64,000 nucleotides of DNA from Ameyamaea chiangmaiensis (lineage in GTDB: Bacteria; Pseudomonadota; Alphaproteobacteria; Acetobacterales; Acetobacteraceae), in contig NZ_BAPT01000057.1 of NCBI RefSeq assembly GCF_025995235.1, forward strand, positions 62,001 through 126,000, written 5' to 3'. Below, piece by piece: positions 59,685 through 64,000 of this stretch. The translations under genes were made by a program, and so were the position numbers. Position 1 is the stretch's first letter, and each line of letters opens with the position of its first letter. Under the pieces are notes generated by a model that worked only from the letters and a program-made list of their open reading frames with translations, searched no databases and was not told the DNA's origin.

Positions 59685-61187
59685 ATGACCAAAGGCCCCT
59701 CTTCGCAAGCGCGCCGACGCTTCGGATCTTCCTCGCTGCCCGGCGGCAGCCCGCAGGCGCTGTTGCTGCCCTCGCCTTCAGAGATGGCCGCGATCGACCG
59801 CAGCGCGGCGCGCACGGTGCCGGTGTCGGTGTTGATGGAGTACGCCGGTCGGGCCGTGGCGCGTGCCGTCCGGCGGTTCCTCCCCCCCGGCCGCGTGCTC
59901 GTCCTGTGTGGTCCGGGCAATAACGGTGGGGACGGGTATGTCGCCGCGCGGCATCTGGCGGCTGCCGGATGGCCGGTCGCGGTGGCGGGCCTGGCGGCCC
60001 CGCAGCGGGAGGCGGCGCAGGCGGCGGCGGCGTGGGACGGGCCGGTCGTGCCCTTCGACACGGCCGAGGTCGCGCGGGCGGACATCGTGATCGATGCAGT
60101 CTTCGGGGCCGGTCTGTCGCGGCCTGTCGCCGGGCATGTCGCGGAGGTACTGCGTGCCGCGCGCCGGGTCGTGGCCGTCGATACGCCGTCCGGCGTGGAC
60201 GGTGCGACCGGCGCCATCGTGGGCTATGCGCCCGCCGCGGCGCTGACGGTCACGTTCGTCAGGCTCAAGCCGGGCCACCTTCTGCAGCCTGGCGCGGGTC
60301 TGATGGGGCGGCTGGTGTGCGCCGATATCGGCGTCCCGGCACGCGTGTTCGAGGATGTCGCGGTCAAGACCTGGCGTAACGACCCCGCGTTGTGGGACGT
60401 GCCCGCGCAGACGGCGGTCAGCCATAAATACAGCCGGGGGGTGGTGTCGATCTGCGGCGGGGCGACGATGCCGGGGGCTGCGCGGCTTTCGGCGGCCGCC
60501 GCGCGGGCGAGTGGCGCGGGGCTGGTGCGAATCGCGGCGCTGGGCGGGAGCGATCTGTATCGGCTGGGCGCGCCGGGGCTGGTGGTCGATGATCCGCCGC
60601 TCGACGCCCTTCTGTCTGATGAGCGGCGCAAGGTGTGGATCTGCGGCCCCGGGCTGACCGAGGCCGAGGTCGACACCTGCCTTCCGGCGTTGCTCGGTGC
60701 GGGCAAAGCGGTTCTGGCCGATGCCGGGGCGTTTGCCGTGGCGGCGGGACAGCCCGACCGCCTGCGCGGCGCGGCCGTCCTGACGCCGCATGCCGGGGAG
60801 TTCAGGCGCGTGTTCGGGGACCCGGGGGCCGACCGTCTGGCCGCCGCCCGCGCGGCCGCGGACCGGACGGGGGCGGTCGTGGTGCTGAAGGGCAGCGACA
60901 CGATCGTCGCGGCACCCGACGGTCGGGCCGCGGTCAACGTGCATGCCTCACCTGCGCTGGCGACGGCGGGGTCGGGGGATACGCTGACCGGTGTCATCGG
61001 CGCGCTGCTGGCGTCGGGCATGCCGCCGTGGGATGCGGCGGCGGCGGGTGTGTGGATGCATGGCGAGGCCGGGCTGCGGGCAGGCGCGTGGATCGTCGCG
61101 GAGGATCTCGACCGTACGCTGGGCGATGCGCGCCGCGCCGCGTCGCGCGATATCGCGCCGACGCCGTGTCCGGCGGAAGGCTGGTGA
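59685..61187 (+). CDS. nnr: Bifunctional NAD(P)H-hydrate epimerase/dehydratase
   Basis: This 500-residue fusion repairs hydrated NAD(P)H. Residues about 20-230 are the epimerase (YjeF-N) domain, with VLVLCGPGNNGGDGYVAARHL and AVDTPSGVDGATG. Residues about 240-495 are the ADP/ATP-dependent dehydratase (ribokinase-like) domain, with VSICGGATMPGAARLSAAAA, LTPHAGEFRRVFG, VVLKGSDTIVAAPDG and the catalytic ATAGSGDTLTGVIGALLA. The start at 59685 follows CGGAGA. The fusion is the standard bacterial arrangement. Confidence 0.93.
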   Translation: MTKGPSSQARRRFGSSSLPGGSPQALLLPSPSEMAAIDRSAARTVPVSVLMEYAGRAVARAVRRFLPPGRVLVLCGPGNNGGDGYVAARHLAAAGWPVAVAGLAAPQREAAQAAAAWDGPVVPFDTAEVARADIVIDAVFGAGLSRPVAGHVAEVLRAARRVVAVDTPSGVDGATGAIVGYAPAAALTVTFVRLKPGHLLQPGAGLMGRLVCADIGVPARVFEDVAVKTWRNDPALWDVPAQTAVSHKYSRGVVSICGGATMPGAARLSAAAARASGAGLVRIAALGGSDLYRLGAPGLVVDDPPLDALLSDERRKVWICGPGLTEAEVDTCLPALLGAGKAVLADAGAFAVAAGQPDRLRGAAVLTPHAGEFRRVFGDPGADRLAAARAAADRTGAVVVLKGSDTIVAAPDGRAAVNVHASPALATAGSGDTLTGVIGALLASGMPPWDAAAAGVWMHGEAGLRAGAWIVAEDLDRTLGDARRAASRDIAPTPCPAEGW

Positions 61188-61230
61188 CGTGAACGTGCGG
61201 CTGTGTCGCCGCCTGTCGTCCGGGCGACGC

Positions 61231-61259
61231 TTGCCGCGAGCAGGAGTCTGCGGTAAAGC
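61231..61259 (+). promoter_or_regulatory. Candidate promoter of tRNA-Leu
   Basis: TTGCCG (61231-61236) and TAAAGC (61254-61259) are separated by 17 bases. The expected start is about 17 bases before the mature tRNA 5' end. Confidence 0.4.
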
Positions 61260-61282
61260 CGCGCGCTTGTGGTCCCGGCCCT

Positions 61283-61367
<85 letters not shown>

Positions 61368-61456
61368 TAGCCCGGACCAGAATGAATTGTTGAACCTGAT
61401 GTGGATTGGCCCAGAGCGGTCCCATCGCGAGCAAGACCGAGAGGATGGCCTGGCCG

Positions 61457-62797
61457 ATGCAGGTTACTGAAACGCTTTCCGAGGGCCTGAAGCGCGGCTT
61501 TACCGTGACCGTGCCGGCGGCGGAGATCGAGTCCAAGCGCGCCGCGCGTCTGAAGGAAGTCGGGGCGTCGATGCGCCTGCCGGGTTTCCGTCCGGGCAAG
61601 GTTCCGACGTCGATCGTGCGTCAGCGCCACGGCGCGGCGGTGCAGGGCGAGGTCCTGGAACAGACCGTCAACGACGCCACCCAGTCGGTGCTGAACGAGC
61701 GCGGTCTGCGCCCGGCGACTCAGCCCAAGGTCGATCTGGTATCCGGCGCCGAGCCGGATGCCAACGGCGATCTGGAGTTCAACATCGAGCTCGAGGTGCT
61801 GCCCGAGATCGCCCAGCCGGACCTGTCCGACCTGTCGCTGACGCGCCTGAAGGCAACGCCGAACGCGGAGACGGTGGACAAGGCCTTGGCCGATATCGCC
61901 AAGCGCCAGCGCAGCTTCGAGGACATCGAAGAGACGCGTCCGGCCGTCCAGGGTGACGTTCTGATGGTCGATTTCCTCGGCAAGGTCGAGGGCGTGGCGT
62001 TCGATGGCGGCACAGCCGAAGACGTGAACGTCGAGATCGGGGGCGAGGGCTTCATCCCCGGTTTTGCCGAGCAGATCGAAGGCATGAGCCCGGGCGACGA
62101 AAAGGTCATCACCGTGACCTTCCCGGCCGACTATCAGGCGACCGAGCTGGCCGGCAAGGAAGCGACGTTCGACATCAAGGCCAAGGGTCTGAAGCGCGCG
62201 ATCGACCCGGCGCTGGATGACGAACTGGCCAAGAAGATCGGCTTCGAGGGGCTTGAGCAGGTCCGTGAGCTGATCACCAAGCAGGTCGCCGACGAGTACG
62301 AGCAGCTGTCCCGTCTGCGCATCAAGCGTGAGCTTCTGGACGCGCTGGCGCTCAAGACCGATTTCGAGGCGCCTCAGGGCATGGTCGAGGCCGAGTTCGC
62401 GCAGATCTGGGCGCGCGTCGAGTCTGACCGCAAGGCCGGTCAGCTGGACGAAGAGGACGTCGGCAAGGACGAGGACACGCTGCGCGCGGATTATCGCAAG
62501 ATAGCCGAGCGCCGCGTGAAGCTGGGTCTTCTGCTGGCCGAGATCGGCCGCGCCAACCAGATCACCGTCTCCCAGGACGAGATGATGCGCGCGGTTCGGG
62601 CCGAGGCCATGCGCTATCCCGGGCAGGAGCAGGCTGTGTTCGAGTTCTTCGGACGCAATCCGCAGGCCGCCGAGAGCCTGCGTGGCCCGATCTTCGAGAA
62701 CAAGGTCGTCGATTACGTGATCGAGCTGGCCAAGGTCGAGGACAAGGAGGTCACGCCGGAGGAACTGGCGGAAATTCCGCCGGCCGACCTGTCGTAA
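61457..62797 (+). CDS. tig: Trigger factor
   Basis: This 446-residue ribosome-associated chaperone has the N-terminal ribosome-binding domain with the signature GFRPGKVPTSIVRQRHG. The FKBP-type prolyl isomerase domain (about 165-245) is marked by GDVLMVDFLGKVEGVAFDGG and the FPADYQATELAGKEATFDIKAK block. The helical C-terminal substrate cradle ends with the polar tail typical of the family. It lies just ahead of clpP-clpX, the common order tig-clpP-clpX, and has its own terminator. Confidence 0.95.
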   Translation: MQVTETLSEGLKRGFTVTVPAAEIESKRAARLKEVGASMRLPGFRPGKVPTSIVRQRHGAAVQGEVLEQTVNDATQSVLNERGLRPATQPKVDLVSGAEPDANGDLEFNIELEVLPEIAQPDLSDLSLTRLKATPNAETVDKALADIAKRQRSFEDIEETRPAVQGDVLMVDFLGKVEGVAFDGGTAEDVNVEIGGEGFIPGFAEQIEGMSPGDEKVITVTFPADYQATELAGKEATFDIKAKGLKRAIDPALDDELAKKIGFEGLEQVRELITKQVADEYEQLSRLRIKRELLDALALKTDFEAPQGMVEAEFAQIWARVESDRKAGQLDEEDVGKDEDTLRADYRKIAERRVKLGLLLAEIGRANQITVSQDEMMRAVRAEAMRYPGQEQAVFEFFGRNPQAAESLRGPIFENKVVDYVIELAKVEDKEVTPEELAEIPPADLS

Positions 62798-62820
62798 TCT
62801 GACCGGCTGATCAGTTGGCA

Positions 62821-62845
62821 ACGGGGCGCTTCGGCGCCCCGTTTT
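62821..62845 (+). terminator. Intrinsic terminator of tig
   Basis: An eight-pair stem, CGGGGCGC (62822-62829) with GCGCCCCG (62834-62841), closes a TTCG tetraloop and is followed by TTTT (62842-62845). It lies 24 bases after the tig stop. Confidence 0.85.
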
Positions 62846-63017
62846 GAGTCCGGGGCGGGACCGTCACGCGAAAATCGGCTGTATTGTCGAGCCACGGGGT
62901 GGCAACGGCGCTTTTTGTCTCTATCTTGTCAAAAGACCGGCACGGTCGGCCGGACCTTCGTTGGCCCCGGAGAGCAGGCCGGCCGAGAGGCCGAATCACA
63001 GGATCGGGAAGAAGACT

Positions 63018-63656
63018 ATGAGGGACCGCGACCCCGTCGAGATTTTCAACAACGCGCTGGTGCCGATGGTGGTCGAGCAGACCTCGCGCGGCGAGCGTGC
63101 GTTCGACATCTACTCCCGCCTGCTGCAGGAGCGCATCATTTTCCTGACCGGCCCGGTCTATGATCAGGTCGCGTCGGTAATTTCGGCGCAACTGCTGTAT
63201 CTCGAGAGCGTCAATCCGTCGAAGGAAATCTCGTTCTACATCAACAGCCCGGGCGGCGTCGTGTCGGCCGGCCTCGCGATCTACGACACGATGCAGTATA
63301 TCCGCAGCCCGGTCAGCACCGTGTGCATCGGGCAGGCGGCGTCGATGGGATCGCTGCTGCTGGCGGGTGGCGAGAAGGGGCATCGCTACGCCCTGCCGAA
63401 CGCGCGCGTGATGGTGCATCAGCCCTCGGGCGGCGCGCAGGGACAGGCGAGCGACATCGAAATCCAGGCGCGTGAGATCCTGACGATTCGCCAGCGCCTG
63501 AACGAGATCTACCGCACGCACACGGGCCAGACCCTTGAGGATATCGAGCAGAAGCTCGAGCGTGACAGCTATATGTCCGCCGATGAGGCGCAGGCTTTCG
63601 GTATCGTCGATCAGGTGGTGCAGCGTCGCGCCGTCACGCCGACAGAAGGGGGCTGA
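63018..63656 (+). CDS. clpP: ATP-dependent Clp protease proteolytic subunit
   Basis: This 212-residue serine peptidase forms the ClpP tetradecamer. The catalytic triad is visible: Ser109 in GQAASMGS, His134 in MVHQPSGG and Asp183 in ERDSYMSADEA. The N-terminal NNALVPMVVEQTSRGERAFDIYSRLL is the normal processed region. The start at 63018 follows GGGAAGAAG. clpX follows after 133 bases. Confidence 0.96.
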   Translation: MRDRDPVEIFNNALVPMVVEQTSRGERAFDIYSRLLQERIIFLTGPVYDQVASVISAQLLYLESVNPSKEISFYINSPGGVVSAGLAIYDTMQYIRSPVSTVCIGQAASMGSLLLAGGEKGHRYALPNARVMVHQPSGGAQGQASDIEIQAREILTIRQRLNEIYRTHTGQTLEDIEQKLERDSYMSADEAQAFGIVDQVVQRRAVTPTEGG

Positions 63657-63789
63657 CCCCGGACGCCGGGCAGCCTTATGAGGGTGTCCGGTTTATGGCC
63701 TTGATGGCGGCGCGCCTCTGGGCCAAGATTTTTGATCCCGCGCTCGGGAGCGAGGCCGATCGGGGCTTCTGGCGGGGATAGGAGCGGTT

Positions 63790-64000
63790 ATGAGTAGCAA
63801 ATCCGGCGATTCGAAGAACACTCTCTATTGCTCGTTCTGCGGCAAGTCGCAGCACGAGGTCCGGAAGCTCATCGCCGGTCCCACCGTTTTCATCTGTGAT
63901 GAATGCGTCGAGCTGTGCATGGACATCATCCGTGAGGAGCACAAGACGCACCTTGTGAAGTCGCGGGACGGCGTGCCGACTCCCAAGGAGATCTGTAAGG
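63790..64000 (+). CDS. clpX: ClpX ATPase, N-terminal part (runs off the window)
   Basis: The first 70 codons of ClpX are present. The N-terminus leads into the zinc-binding domain with two CxxC pairs (LYCSFCGKSQ and FICDECVELC), which dimerises ClpX and recruits substrates. The ATG at 63790 follows AGGAG. The AAA+ domain lies beyond the window edge. With clpP directly upstream it forms the ClpXP unfoldase-protease. Confidence 0.93.
   Translation, partial: MSSKSGDSKNTLYCSFCGKSQHEVRKLIAGPTVFICDECVELCMDIIREEHKTHLVKSRDGVPTPKEICK

Noticed and set aside
63657..63700. CCGGAC...GTCCGG inverted repeat between clpP and clpX
   Set aside because: The arms are only six bases with a long loop and no T run; not a supported terminator.

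Overview
The window is a gene-dense, GC-rich bacterial chromosome segment. Its gene content and order point to an alphaproteobacterium, most likely an acetic acid bacterium (Acetobacteraceae). The supporting evidence is the order yceD-rpmF-plsX-fabH-ihfA-merR, a complete SUF operon in place of ISC genes, a PetP/PetR-like regulator pair, a MucR/Ros regulator, a COQ9-family protein and a CtrA-type box ahead of motility genes. The genus assignment is inference. No mobile element, prophage, CRISPR array or rRNA was seen, and no stretch longer than about 300 bases lacks a gene.

Layout. 1-6.4 kb: a truncated FUSC exporter, a secreted S9 peptidase, a glutathione S-transferase fused to a GNAT acetyltransferase, and ribokinase. 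6.4-11.2 kb: mucR, sppA-ihfB, a small secreted protein, a LysR regulator, trxB, and a divergent Lrp/AsnC regulator. 11.3-18.1 kb: a coupled glycosyltransferase pair (GT2-GtrA, then GT39), motB-motA behind a CtrA-type box, and a prolyl-oligopeptidase. 18.2-22.5 kb: rpsU, then an overlapping run of deformylase, COQ9-like protein, MarR, OmpR-type regulator and histidine kinase. 22.5-27.8 kb: bamE diverging from the yceD-rpmF-plsX-fabH-ihfA-merR fatty-acid/ribosome/IHF cluster, closed by tRNA-Pro. 27.9-36.7 kb: an AI-2E-type permease, oligopeptidase B, a polysaccharide ABC exporter pair, Nudix and DUF3574 proteins, and an Atm1-type exporter. 36.8-47.1 kb: rpmB, fusA, an XRE regulator diverging from a methyltransferase, a serine carboxypeptidase, a phosphoenolpyruvate-carboxylase-like protein with altered active-site motifs, and DUF445. 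47.2-53.7 kb: sufR-B-C-D-S-U-T-A. 53.7-64 kb: an RNA methyltransferase, a DEAD-box helicase, GH15, a CopD-like membrane protein, NAD(P)HX repair, tRNA-Leu, tig, clpP and the start of clpX.

Functionally this is mostly housekeeping: translation (S21, L32, L28, EF-G, deformylase, two tRNAs), protein quality control (trigger factor, ClpP, ClpX, SppA, BamE), Fe-S assembly (SUF) with the Atm1 exporter a few kilobases away, fatty-acid initiation, nucleoid proteins (both IHF subunits) and envelope or polysaccharide functions. I do not see a convincing new multi-gene defence or mobile system. The items most worth a second look are the PEPC-like protein with eroded catalytic motifs, the GST-GNAT fusion, the CtrA-type box at motB, the zinc-ligand-poor MucR, and the palindromic operator between the XRE regulator and the methyltransferase.
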